A stretch of 20,000 nucleotides of DNA, taken from positions 1,135,001-1,155,000 of the forward strand of contig NC_135559.1 of the NCBI RefSeq assembly GCF_964340395.1, written 5' to 3'. Below the pieces are notes generated by a model. It saw only the letters and a program-made list of their open reading frames with translations. It had not been told where the DNA came from and searched no databases. Numbering within the stretch: the first letter of the stretch is position 1; each line of letters starts with the position of its first letter. The stretch is from Glandiceps talaboti. Its lineage: Eukaryota; Hemichordata; Enteropneusta; Spengelidae. Shown piece by piece: positions 1 to 10,157 of this stretch. The position numbers and the translations under genes are program-made.

Positions 1-55
1 TATATATTCAGGGGACGTGGGGTTCGAATCCTACACGTGTTACTTTCCTGCCAAA

Positions 56-58
<3 letters not shown>
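1..58 (+). mobile_element. tRNA-like SINE 3' fragment (partial, cut by window edge)
   Basis: Bases 21-31 read GGTTCGAATCC, an exact match to the RNA polymerase III B-box found in the T-arm of tRNAs and tRNA-derived SINEs. The arm is not a proper tRNA T-stem: only two Watson-Crick pairs and one G-U sit next to the loop. It forms eight pairs (15-22 with 30-38) only if A33 is bulged. An A-box would lie left of the window. The segment runs straight into an (AT)n tract, as SINE tails often do. Reading: remnant of a SINE, not a working tRNA gene. Family not recognised. Confidence 0.45.
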
Positions 59-151
<93 letters not shown>

Positions 152-201
152 CTGTCTGTGTGTGTATGTGTGTATATGTGTGCGTGCGTGCGTGTGTGTC
201 T
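59..201. repeat. Compound microsatellite (AT)n-(TG)n-(TGCG)n
   Basis: About 43 AT dinucleotides (60-146) are followed by TCTG, TG and TGCG blocks up to about 200. The open frames crossing it on both strands are repeat translations (Tyr-Ile, Cys-Val, His-Thr runs) and are not genes. Confidence 0.97.
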
Positions 202-2075
202 GAGGGGTTGTCCAAACTGTTGTCCGAATGCATGTTATATAGTGTAAAAAATCAGACAGATGCTCACATTCAGGTATCAAAAGTCCACGAAAGGGGACAC
301 CACACGCGCTATAGATATATCTGTCACTGTTGCCATGGATATTCACAATCGGCATGACAACGGCTTAATTATATTTTTCCCTGCGGTGACTAAGGTCATT
401 GTACAGACGTATCCAGTAACATAAGTCGAGCTTAAATATTACGTTAGTACTATAATCACTGGTGTTAATTGTATTTACCTTTAATTTATGTCTACTATTT
501 GTATCTACAATTCTTTGTACCGGTCCTGATGTACAATAAGCATATAATTAGTACGGAAGGTTTGGCAAATTAGCACGACAGACGCCGCAATGTTTATTTA
601 CTTAGCTCATACAAATTACATACGTAGGACCATTTCCGTATTGTACGGAATTGAAAGCAAGGTCGAGGTGTTATGTTAGGTGTGTAAATATTTCTAAGGT
701 TATGCACCTTCATAAAAATAACATTTGAATACAACTTAATAAAATAGGAAAATCGCTAATTTGGCTGGTTCTAAAATAATCGCCATATTGACTTTGTCGA
801 AACATCGCCATCTGTTTGTGGTTTCAATGCGTTCTTTGTATGATACCATGTATGGTTCGACTGTGGAACGTTATCAAGCAATATAGTCTCTCCTAAACAT
901 ATATATACTAGGATTTCAAACTGTTATACACCTTTTGATAGGTTATTCATAGTCACCAACTGTATCCTACAATGACGTGAATGATATATCAGTTTACGTC
1001 TGCACTGGAAGCAGACTCATAGTAAACACGGTTTCCAAGATGAAATGTGATCCCGTCACCCGACAAACGAATGTCCAAAAGGTCGGTTTAGGTGGACCAT
1101 AGACATTGTTGGCGAGCCAAACAATACCGCGAAGTGTTCTTTAGTGGAACTCTACTTCGTTCGATAACTGGTCGAATTACCTAATACTACAAGAATTACT
1201 GTATTGGAGTGTTGGGATAATTAGCCTCATTTTGAAATAAAGAGCTAAGGTTTATCAAGTTTGACATTCCATGTAAACTATTTCCTTTACCATGCTTCCC
1301 TTTGTATTGAATCGGTAAGCTCTTGTCGCGATATCAACAGCTGTTCTGCCTAATAACCACGTGTGGAGAATACAACGAAGGGTACAATGGTCTGTACACA
1401 TACTATGGCAAATCTGACACCAAAAATCAGTTTGTGAATTTTGAGAGAAAATGCACGCTACCAGATAAATATACGCCTGTATCTTAATACAGAGAAGCGG
1501 TGACAGGAATAGTATCGACGTTCAAATTATGGATGTATGAAAAGTTCTGAAAAAAAGGCGAAAAATTGATTCTTACGGTAATACATTATTCATCGAGAGG
1601 CGAAGAGGTGTTTCTTGTGGATTTTTTCGTTTCCGTTAAAGGTGATCAGATAACAATGAAATCATTGTTATCATGTGAACATAAAGATGTGAAAATATAT
1701 ATTAGGTTGAAGGATTACTAATTTTGATAAAATGTTAATAATAAGAATTGTTCTTACTTGATGTAGATGTCATACTCCCTAGTGGTTCTACCGGCAACCT
1801 GTAATAGAATGAACAAAGTCAATACACGGTCAATATACTCAGTATGTACAATTCAGCTTCTGTACGCTGGGAAACACACACGAATCGTCATGTTGTGTCT
1901 CTAATCTGTGAGACCATAGGTGTCTGTCAAACAAGAGGAGTTGTATCTCTTCTATTAAGTAGCACTTGTTCCAATCAAAGCCAGTCCATCAAATACCGTC
2001 GATAAATTACAATATGACGTATTGCCCCCAACACCAGAAATGACGCATACGTGAGCAATAGCCTTGGAATTATAT
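202..2075. other. Unique AT-rich DNA without a supported gene
   Basis: No open frame here has an ATG, useful length and family resemblance. The only clear structure is the palindrome at 1649-1672. A 58-codon ATG-less open stretch at 1311-1487 is rich in Tyr, Asn and Gly but cannot be assigned. Confidence 0.7.
1649..1672. repeat. Perfect inverted repeat, 11-bp stem, 2-nt spacer
   Basis: GATAACAATGA at 1649-1659 is the exact reverse complement of TCATTGTTATC at 1662-1672, separated by AA. The match does not extend outward. It may be a dimer binding site, a short hairpin, or chance. Confidence 0.85.
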
Positions 2076-2087
2076 TGCGCATGCGCA
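2076..2087. promoter_or_regulatory. NRF-1-type palindromic site
   Basis: TGCGCATGCGCA is a perfect 12-bp palindrome and matches the established NRF-1 consensus (YGCGCAYGCGCR), a factor conserved across animals that usually binds near transcription starts. It stands alone in AT-rich DNA. No CpG-rich stretch or clear first exon is visible next to it, so its promoter role is inference. Confidence 0.5.
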
Positions 2088-2643
2088 CATTGTACCGGTA
2101 TATTATTGTTTCATCTTTAGAATGTCGACATAAATCGATCATAATTATCATATGAATTGAAATGCATGTATGTATATGATTGTTATCACAAATGATTCAT
2201 TTTACTAGTAATAACTATGTACACACATCCTACCATTGAAATGTACATCAGAAAAGCATGAATTGTCTCTCGATCGGAAACAACATGCACAGCTCCTAAA
2301 TATTACGTTGGAGAATGCATTGTGATTGTTGAAAAACAAAGGATTGACGTAATAATTGTATATGTACGTGTTTCTATAAGTCCTGCAGTAAACCACGACT
2401 GTTCACTTCATGATTGGTATTACTACGCTGTGCAAATACGAATACGGTAATTTACTACATGGAATAACGCAAGACAGGACTACATAGCATTAGGAATAAA
2501 TGCAATTATGGAGTAATCATATAGTAAGTCCAGGTAGGCCGGCAAAATCTTACTGCGTCAACTGTAAATATATTTGACTCATCCCCTTCAGCTCTTTTGA
2601 AAATAGTCTAACCCTACCCCCTTTAGTAAGTGGAAAAATACAG
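2088..2643. other. Unique DNA, no gene seen
   Basis: Nothing here resembles an exon, RNA gene or repeat. Short minus-strand open frames near 2205-2396 and 2550-2780 show no recognisable features, and the latter runs through the C16 tract. Confidence 0.65.
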
Positions 2644-2659
2644 CCCCCCCCCCCCCCCC
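2644..2659. repeat. Poly-C tract (C16)
   Basis: Sixteen consecutive C on the plus strand (G on minus). It is one of six long G/C homopolymers in an otherwise AT-rich window. Confidence 0.97.
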
Positions 2660-3667
2660 ATCCCCACCTCGAAGCAAAATAACACATGTCAAGCCACCAC
2701 GCTTCCTCTGTATATTCCCTGTTACTATATAAGGAGGTCGAAAGTGGTCGCCTCCAGATACTGTAAATTTTGACATTCACTCATTAATGTACTTGTTTTC
2801 TGTGTGCCACCTTGATGTGCCTTTGATAGCAAATATTTTACAAAATAGATCCTATCCTGTTTGAAAACTTATTGTGAACACATTAGGTTCAGAAACTTAA
2901 AGACATAACCAAATAACATTTCTAAAAAATGGTTTGGGTTTCCATCATAGTTGGAAATAAACTCTCAAAACTTAAGATATTGAAAACTAAGCCCAAAGTA
3001 AGACTTGCCATCTTTCAGATACTTTTGAAAGATAAAGAAAACTTATTTGGGACTTAGATTTAATATTTTTAATTTTTGGATATTTTATTCTTGTAGTACC
3101 TGTGTACAATTATGCAAATTTACCGTTTTCTCTTCTCTTTGTTTAGCACATGTTAAGAAATTCAAAACCAGGCGTCGAATCGTCCTAGGTGTCTCAAATT
3201 TGTAGACAGTGCTCGGAGATACTATACCGACAACATTTTCTCCCGGTTAACAAAAGTTGCCAAGGAAAGGAGAGAAATCGTGTCGGCAAGTGTAAAAGAC
3301 GTTAATTTATGCAAAAAATAAAAATATACAACTTTCGATGATTATTAGAAGACATTGAGAGACAAACTAAGCAAACCCAATGATTTTTTTAGTTTAATTA
3401 ATTAAAGTGTCATTTACAGTAGAAAAGATGATGACTATATTTGAATATGTGGAAATGTATTTTGGGTGGTTAAAAACAGTGATATGGGTCAAAATGTAAA
3501 AATCACCATGGAAACCAGAACTTGAAATATAGAGTCAACATAAGACATGTAACACAAAGTGTATTTATCTTGTCTTTATTGTGAAATATTATGTAGGAAA
3601 AATGAGCCAATGAACCTGCATCTCATATACTTCCCTAAACTGCAAATAGATATCATACAAACATGCA

Positions 3668-3671
<4 letters not shown>
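2660..3671. other. Unique AT-rich DNA, no gene seen
   Basis: No supported coding, RNA or repeat feature. A somewhat more GC-balanced stretch at about 3160-3300 was translated on the plus strand and contains early stops. Confidence 0.65.
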
Positions 3672-3751
<80 letters not shown>

Positions 3752-3854
3752 TACATACATACAGGCATGCATGCATGCATGCATGCATACATACATACAT
3801 ACATACATACATACATACATACATACATACATACATACATACATGTACATACAT
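3672..3854. repeat. Compound tetranucleotide microsatellite (ACAT/ACAG/GCAT)
   Basis: Blocks in order: (ACAT)n 3673-3700, (ACAG)n 3701-3750, three ATAC units 3751-3762, (GCAT)n about 3765-3788, and (ACAT)n to about 3844 with a degenerate edge. Neighbouring unit types differ by one base, which fits point mutations spread by slippage. It continues into a short GA/CA-rich edge to about 3876. Open frames on both strands are repeat artefacts. Confidence 0.97.
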
Positions 3855-4576
3855 GGACAGAGAGAGATAGACACACGCACTCGCACTTAACTACATCAAT
3901 CTGATTTAGAGAAGAATGGCGTATTTTACCTGTACCAACGAATCCCAACGACCACCTTATTTCGACGAACTTTCAACATATAAGTCATTGTTTAGAATAT
4001 GTCTGATATAGTTGACAACCAGGCAAAGATGAATCTCCGAGTGAAGCTATTCTAAATTTAGCTCTAACCCTGTTATCTATTCAAACCGTACAGTGTGACT
4101 AATATGTATGCATCTATCTGATGTCCACTGTTTTCTACCCCCTTTTATCATCTACGTTTTAATTTTAACGAATATTTACGTAACTTGTATCGACCAATGT
4201 GCCGTGTCTAAAATATGACTATTCTGGTGCATAGTGGTCTATCTAAATTGAACAGACGTTAATTTCATTAACAAATGCGATTCTACATACAGATATTTCC
4301 AAATCGATCACCTATCGTCAGTAATTACATTAGGTACAGCTCAGTCTGCATATTTAAGTAGAGTTAGTAATTGTGCAGTTTATAGTTGTCGATGGCATGA
4401 TAGCTTATAGCATTCAATTATTGGTTGAAAATAACATTTTACATCTTATGCAACGGAAAGGTTGGTGTCAGCCGTGAAATCAGAATGGAAAGACTTTGAG
4501 ATCACTATAGACACGTGAACCGAGTTTTGATAAAATAATTCTATAACTGTGCCTAATTTTACACAAATCATTCTCA
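3855..4576. other. Unique DNA, no gene seen
   Basis: No supported gene, RNA or repeat between the tetranucleotide array and the 48-bp minisatellite. Confidence 0.65.
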
Positions 4577-4838
4577 ATTTTTACATTTCATGGCATTTAT
4601 TCCATTCTCGGTTATGTAACAACGATTTTTATATTTTATGGCATTTATTCCATTCTCGGTAATGTAACAACGATTTTTATATTTTATGGCATTTATTCTA
4701 TTCTCGGTAATGTAACAACGATTTATATATTTTATGGCATTTATTCCATTCTCGATAATGTAACAACGATTTTTACATTATGGCCTTTATTCTATTCTTG
4801 ATAATGTAACGATGAATTCACATTTTATGACATTTATG
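4577..4838. repeat. 48-bp minisatellite, about 5.5 copies
   Basis: The marker TGGCATTTAT begins at 4591, 4639, 4687 and 4735 (period exactly 48). Diverged copies follow at 4781 (46) and 4828 (47). Each unit also holds a TTCTCGGTAATGTAAC-like stretch. Central copies are nearly identical and the last two decay, as expected for an array homogenised in the middle. Confidence 0.95.
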
Positions 4839-5668
4839 CTTACAATTAAAATAAATTCACCGAAGCCAGGACGTCATCTGACTAGACAAAGAAATAACCT
4901 AGGGAGGAAACAAAATTTACGTTGGTGTTCTCTGGGAAATAAAAGTCATTATACATTACCGCGTTCTCTTTTTTGGGATATGCAATTCGTCTCTGAGGGC
5001 AAAACGTGTATTACGTGTTGTACGTGTAAAAATACGGACTTTCTGAACACTTCACTAAAAACACCGATGTATTATCTGCACCTAAATAAGTTATTCCGAA
5101 CTCTGTATGAAGTCAAACAGAGTTGTTGTAAATTACTCATTTTTCGAACCGTAGCCTTTGTACAGACTTAGATGAAATACGATTGGGTGCATATGTTCGC
5201 TGTATGCCTCACCGAAATCAGGTGCCCGTCAGCTAGAATCAATCTTTAAATGTACAGCTTTATACGCTTTTATGGTTTAACTTGGCCTAAGGCAGTCTCA
5301 TAAAAGTAAGTACCTGGGGGGACTATTATAGGTAAATATGTGCGGCAAACGTTTTAGCAATCAATCTGTACGTCAGTAGTTGATGCCAATGCACCGTAGC
5401 AATAATTAGGCTTGTTGTGTTGAAGCATAGACTCTACACGGTCTATGGTTGAAGTATATATTTGTAAGGAAACACTTCACCCTTAGAGCAATTGATGGCT
5501 TTATCTGTTATTACAACGATTTTTAACTTAGTCCACACATTTCGATTGACCATTCTCACAAACCAGACCATAATTTCCACGAAGGTAGCTTCTTTGTCGG
5601 TACATCTTGGACGATGCCGTAAACGGTAAAGAGATCTAGCCCGGCGGTTTTTATGATGATTTGGTCAG
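4839..5668. other. Unique DNA with one unassigned 119-codon open frame
   Basis: A plus-strand frame starts at an ATG inside the last minisatellite copy (4812) and stops at 5169-5171. The product is Lys/Asn/Cys-rich, with no recognised domain, signal peptide or clear membrane segment, and no promoter motif sits before it. At this length a chance frame is plausible in 20 kb of six-frame sequence, so it is not called a gene. Confidence 0.6.
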
Positions 5669-5726
5669 TTGATTTTTGGTAATGTCTTCTCAACCTCTAA
5701 TGTTGAGAGAACATCACCAAAATCAA
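5669..5726 (+). ncRNA. 58-nt hairpin, possible pre-miRNA-like or mini fold-back
   Basis: Arm 5669-5694 pairs with 5702-5726 around a 7-nt loop (CTCTAAT). By hand there are 22 Watson-Crick pairs and one G-U pair, with two mismatches (5686/5710 and 5681/5715) and a one-base bulge in the U run at 5673-5677. Pairing stops abruptly outside the arms. The size is near that of animal pre-miRNAs, but the loop is small and there is no long lower stem as canonical pri-miRNAs have. A tiny palindromic transposon relic is an equal alternative. The minus strand folds almost as well, so strand is uncertain. Confidence 0.35.
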
Positions 5727-6640
5727 GCAAGCGAAGGTGTAAGTACCTTGCTACCTGTAATACAACATTTTAAGGTAATTTCTGAATAATTGTTATCTAA
5801 ATTATAATTTAAAAAAAGAACAAAACACTGGTTTCAGAATGTAATTCATTTCTGTTATCCGACGTTTTGGACCAATCACTTACATTTTATTGGCTTGTAA
5901 ATAGCTCGTAATTCATCATTTAGTCAATTCTACTGGTGCCACTGTCTGCAGCCAAAATGACTTAGCCCAAGGTGTTATCTGCTTGTACATATTTGTAACA
6001 AAACACTTTTAGTAAATTATCTTAAGGCCAAGTCACCAATATAGCACCTATTTTTAACAGGACACTTAGGTAAATTTTCCGGACAATTGATGCCAACATT
6101 CTTGTCGCAGCAATCTCAATCTGTAATCGTGTTTAGAAAAATGTCAGACCTTTTTTCATGCTCATAATTTCAAAATTTAAGAGTTGAGAACTAACCATAT
6201 TTCATCGTAACTCTGTATAACATGCATCGTGTTGTTCAGCCCTATCAGGATTCTGAGTGATAGCTGATAGCTGATAGCAAGGCACAAATGTTGTATCTTA
6301 TAGAAGTTTATATGAAAGGTAGTAGAAGTTTAAGTTTGAACGGATTTTCTTTTTTACTTTTTCATTCGCTCAAAAATCTAGAGGTCGCATGGTAGGGCTG
6401 CATGGTGGTATATACTAAATAAAGCTGTACAGTATGGTATATACAAGGGCACAATAAATGATTCGTGTTAGATGATTATTATAATTAATACTAGTTATAA
6501 CATAGCATTATTAACATATCACAATCCAAACTTGTATCCCCAACAAATTTCACCAACTTATCCCTGTCTCACAGATAACCTTAAAAAGATTCATCCATAA
6601 TCTTTTTAGATATCTTACTGACAAATAAACAAAAAAAACC
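5727..6640. other. Unique AT-rich DNA, no gene seen
   Basis: No coding or RNA feature supported. The one minor repeat is three copies of TGATAGC at 6258-6278. Confidence 0.65.
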
Positions 6641-6643
6641 AAA

Positions 6644-6674
<31 letters not shown>

Positions 6675-6686
6675 ATAGATAAATAA
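6641..6686. repeat. (AAAT)n microsatellite
   Basis: About eleven AAAT units with one interruption near 6677, flanked by A-rich sequence on both sides (6631-6638, 6685-6693). The minus-strand open frames across it are Tyr-Leu-Phe-Ile repeat translations. An A-rich retroposon tail is possible, but no body was recognised. Confidence 0.95.
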
Positions 6687-6899
6687 AAAAAACAAATAAA
6701 CAGTGTTGAAACATAACCTCCATCTGACCTCCGTTGTTGTTAACAGAGATAAAAAAAATCGAAAAAAGGCAACTGGCCAATAACTGTTTTGTAGTCGGCG
6801 TACTTGTACGGATGAAAGAGGAAAAAACCACCTCTGGCGAGTCAATTTCTGGTGAACTTTCTCCAAGATATCACACATTTAATAATACTCTGCTCTGAT

Positions 6900-6914
6900 G
6901 GGGGGGGGGGGGGG
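6900..6914. repeat. Poly-G tract (G15)
   Basis: Fifteen consecutive G in AT-rich surroundings. Confidence 0.97.
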
Positions 6915-8168
6915 ATATAACAGAAAAAACCAGACTGGCATAAATTTAGACTTAATGTATAAGGTATTTTCTTCATGTCAAATATTCTACAAAGTTCATC
7001 AAAGTAGTATAGACTGGAAAGCGACTCAAAACATCAAATATTAAAGTTATTGCCTGGCCTGGTGCTTGATTTCTGTTCAGTGTTAAGTTCGTGTGTATGT
7101 TTGAATGTTAGTGTAATAAATTAGCCATAGCGATACGTAGTTGGGTCTAATTCGTCATGGACAGAACTGATTCTGTGTCTCGATCGTTTTCAAACCCTGA
7201 GCAGTTTCTTCATCGCATCAATCACTTGAAATTCATTATTTTGACAAATCCATTACTTGATTATAAGAATTATAAGATTATAAGAATGTTGTTCGTGAAA
7301 TTACCATAACCACAACCACTTCAGACGCAGTGGATAATTTATACAAATAAAGGAGAAACTGTCGTCTTTCTTTTGTCATAGGCCTATATATGAATGTGAT
7401 TGTTGAATAGATTATTTGGTAAAATCAGACGCAGAGAGTATTTACGATGATCAAGACGTTGTTCAAGGGACGTGGAGACACTGGCTTATCTTAATTTCAG
7501 TTTAGAAACGTACATAAAATTATCTCGTGTCATATTTATGTTGACTTTTGCGCTGAAAAGAGTATAAGATATTCCTATAGCATCTACAGGTTTATAATGT
7601 GCATTTTTGCTACGATTCTGATGTCGGTGGAACTTTTTGGGTGCACTTGAAGGGTACCCCATCGAATACTTTATTCGGACTGACTGTTTTGGCTACAGAA
7701 CGGTTACTAGTATAGTGACTCGGTTGATCAGACAGCTTTCAGTAAGTACATTCACTTGTGTAATTTTGCATGTGAAGCAATGTTAAAAATGTAGCAGAAA
7801 ACATGTTGAGGTCTGGCCCATGCCCTTTAACACTGTGTGTTTGTAAAGTAAGTTATGTATTAGAGATCTGTACGATCCACTTGATTCAATTACGTGACCT
7901 AGCAACTATGTCAGCATTAACAGTTCAATTAGGTATTTCAATAGAGAACTAAGGGCGTTCATTGACCCGTAAACTATACAGGAACAGTAACCTGGTGAGT
8001 GTATCGCTTGCAGATGAGTTTACCGTGGAATCATGCAGTGGTAATCATGGCGAGTATTCATAAACGTAATTGCAGACTGAAACACATGTTTTTATTTTTA
8101 AGTTTCTAGCTCTACAAAACAAAGCCTGTTATAAAAATCCCACGTTTTCTTCTTGATGGAGGTCAGTC
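6915..8168. other. Unique DNA, no gene seen
   Basis: No supported exon or RNA gene. A three-fold ATTATAAGA-type repeat lies at 7260-7287. Confidence 0.65.
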
Positions 8169-8332
8169 GAAGTATATGGTTATATACCTCATAGCGACAC
8201 CTATAGGCCTAACAAGTTTGAAGTATATGGTTATATACCTTATAGCGACACCTATAGGCCTAACAAGTTTGAAGTATATGGTTATATACCTTATAGCGAC
8301 ACCTATAGGCCTAACATGGTTGAATTATATTG
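8169..8332. repeat. 51-bp minisatellite, about 3.2 copies, with internal palindromes
   Basis: Units start with GAAGTATATGG at 8169, 8220 and 8271 (period exactly 51), with a short fourth start at 8322. The three copies are almost identical; the main differences are one C/T and the edge of copy 3. Each unit contains GTATAT-GGTT-ATATAC (6-bp stem, 4-nt loop) and the palindrome CCTATAGG overlapping AGGCCT. Low divergence implies recent amplification. Confidence 0.96.
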
Positions 8333-8810
8333 CTGGCTAGTTCGCGTTTATTGCGAATGCTAAATTATGCATATACCAAGTAATACATAAGTACTCAGTC
8401 TTCACTGTTTGACGATATAACGAAGGTTTTTTGTGGGATATCAAGAAGAAAAACTAGACTTCAGATATTCCATGCTGAACTCCTGCTGTATATATTGACT
8501 ATCTATCAGAGATAATTCAGTACAAAACGGATTGACGTTTAGAGTACGTTTTGACTAGTTTTGCACTGTAACGGATTTTTTTCAAGAAGTTTAATTAAAT
8601 ACATGTATATTGATTATCTAGACTTTCGTACAATATTGTAAGTTTCTATATTCTGATGATTGTCACAGTTACATCTAATGGCAAACATTTTCATATTAGA
8701 ACTTAAGCTTATTTGGCGAAGTTTCACTAGATACCAGTGGCCATTGGTCAGAACTTTGCCGTTTGCACCTATAGACTTTCGATACAAAATTGACGTTAAT
8801 GATATTCGTT
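8333..8810. other. Unique DNA, no gene seen
   Basis: An open frame at 8660-8875 runs into the next minisatellite and has no recognisable features. Nothing else is supported. Confidence 0.65.
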
Positions 8811-8940
8811 CAAGTTATGATTCTAGGAGATTTTCAAGTTATGATTCTAGGAGATTCAAAGTTATAATTGTATGAGTTAGGTTTCTAGGAGATTTCCAAG
8901 TTATGATTCTAGGAGATTTCGACATGATTCTGCGAGATTT
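8811..8940. repeat. 22-25-bp minisatellite, about 5 copies
   Basis: CAAGTTATGATTCTAGGAGA begins at 8811, 8835 and 8897. A diverged, expanded copy lies at 8857-8896 and a decayed one at 8922-8940. Unit length varies through the number of T after GGAGA. Confidence 0.93.
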
Positions 8941-9092
8941 TTTTTTCAAAGTCATCGCTGTATAAAAGCTATGTCAATGATGCCTGTGATGTCTAAAACA
9001 ACTCATCACAAATCCTATCAGTCTGAGAGTGACCACTAATAGTTGTACAGTTCTCGTGTAGCAGCCGTGAGAAGATCTGTCAGTCTGGGGTC

Positions 9093-9211
9093 AACTGTAG
9101 CCTACCTGTAGACTTGAAAGACTAACACTACTACACTATTTCAGACATCCTAACTGTAGTCTACTTGTAGACTTGAAGGACTAACACTACTACACTATTT
9201 CAGCTATCCTA
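9093..9211. repeat. 59-bp tandem duplications of a transposon left arm
   Basis: AACTGTAG at 9093, AACTGTAG at 9152 and AACTATAG at 9211 begin three successive copies of the same 59-bp unit (period exactly 59). The third copy is the left arm of the fold-back element at 9213-9365. The first two are therefore extra arms stacked on its left side. Confidence 0.9.
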
Positions 9212-9212
9212 A

Positions 9213-9365
9213 CTATAGCCTACCTGTATACTTGAAGGACTACCACTACTACACTATTTCCACATGCTGCTGAATTTTTGCCGGTCCGTCTCGAGATGGA
9301 CGGGAGTTAGGATAGCAGAAGTGGTGCAGTGGCTTTAGTCCTTCAAATCTACAGGTAGACTATAG
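9213..9365. mobile_element. 153-bp fold-back element (MITE-like)
   Basis: The left arm starts CTATAGCCTACCTGTA at 9213. The right arm (9308-9365) read in reverse starts CTATAGTCTACCTGTA and matches the left arm at 27 of the first 30 positions, then less closely. The centre holds a near-perfect 18-nt palindrome (9284-9301) around CTCGAG. The ends carry TA, which would suit a TA target duplication of the Tc1/mariner kind, but because TA lies within the terminal palindrome CTATAG this is not proven. It has no coding capacity and would depend on a transposase elsewhere. A second, half copy lies at 10158-10258. Confidence 0.75.
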
Positions 9366-10157
9366 GGTCATCCAACTAACATTAGTTACCACTTTCTCGT
9401 ATACTGTACCAGGACAATGTCAGTCACACAAAATTATTCAAGGGAAACGCTATTTGATCAATGAGAAAGTACAAATTGGGACAGCTTTACTACCTGTCAG
9501 TATGTACTCAATGTGTTGCTCATATGAGAGAAATTGCAACGTATTATAGAACCAAATATTAGCATTTTTCTTGTACAACTGTTCATGTGTTGTCCACGAT
9601 TGTACGTAACGTATAGTCGAGATCAAACTAACGAAAAAGTCAGCTAGGAGGGTGTTGGAAATTGGGCTCTATTCCACCAACATATGATATTAGTCCTGCA
9701 GGAATTCCCTTTTTAGGATGTTTTCATTGACCTGGGTTAGATTTCACCATTGACCCTACACATGTACAAGGTCTATTGTGTAAAGACCCTTTATAATCTA
9801 AGAGTTGTGGCGTTGGACCATTCCCGTTAACTAAACAATTCATTTAGACGTGTACAAATGATGTAAGTCCAACAACAATACTCATTTGTGTGTAAATGTC
9901 TGTTTATCCTGTTCAAATAGAAACGTAACAGTGCAGTATTTATCCATTTTCAGGTGCAGTATTTATCCATTTTATAGTAACGTTGCAAACCGTGTTATAG
10001 TTTGGTCTGCTGCCAGAACTGTCACCTATGTAAAGTGATATACAAAAAGTCTGAAGCTATAATAAACTACAGAGTATTTTTATTTTGAAATTTGATAAGA
10101 AATTCAGAATGCAATTCACTAGCCTATCGGTAGACTTTTTTTTTTTAAAGAATTTTT
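9366..10157. other. Unique DNA between two fold-back copies, with a 23-bp duplication
   Basis: No gene seen. GTGCAGTATTTATCCATTTT occurs at 9931 and again at 9954 as a two-copy 23-bp direct repeat. If the outer arms at 9093 and 10258 were the ends of one larger element, this would be its interior, but it encodes nothing recognisable. Confidence 0.6.

Noticed and set aside
21-38. 3' end of a real tRNA gene
   Set aside because: The T-stem is broken at two of five pairs, and the remainder lies outside the window.
1311-1487. 58-codon open stretch rich in Tyr, Gly and Asn
   Set aside because: It lacks an ATG and a convincing splice pair, and no family was recognised. A length this short is expected by chance.
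3672-3854. CRISPR-like or regulatory repeat array
   Set aside because: The units are 4-bp simple repeats without unique spacers, so this is an ordinary microsatellite.
4812-5171. 119-codon ATG open frame
   Set aside because: It starts inside a minisatellite and has no recognised domain or promoter. A frame of this length is plausible by chance in 20 kb read in six frames.
9284-9301. Independent transcription terminator hairpin
   Set aside because: It lies at the centre of the fold-back element and is explained by it. Intrinsic terminators of the bacterial kind are not expected here.
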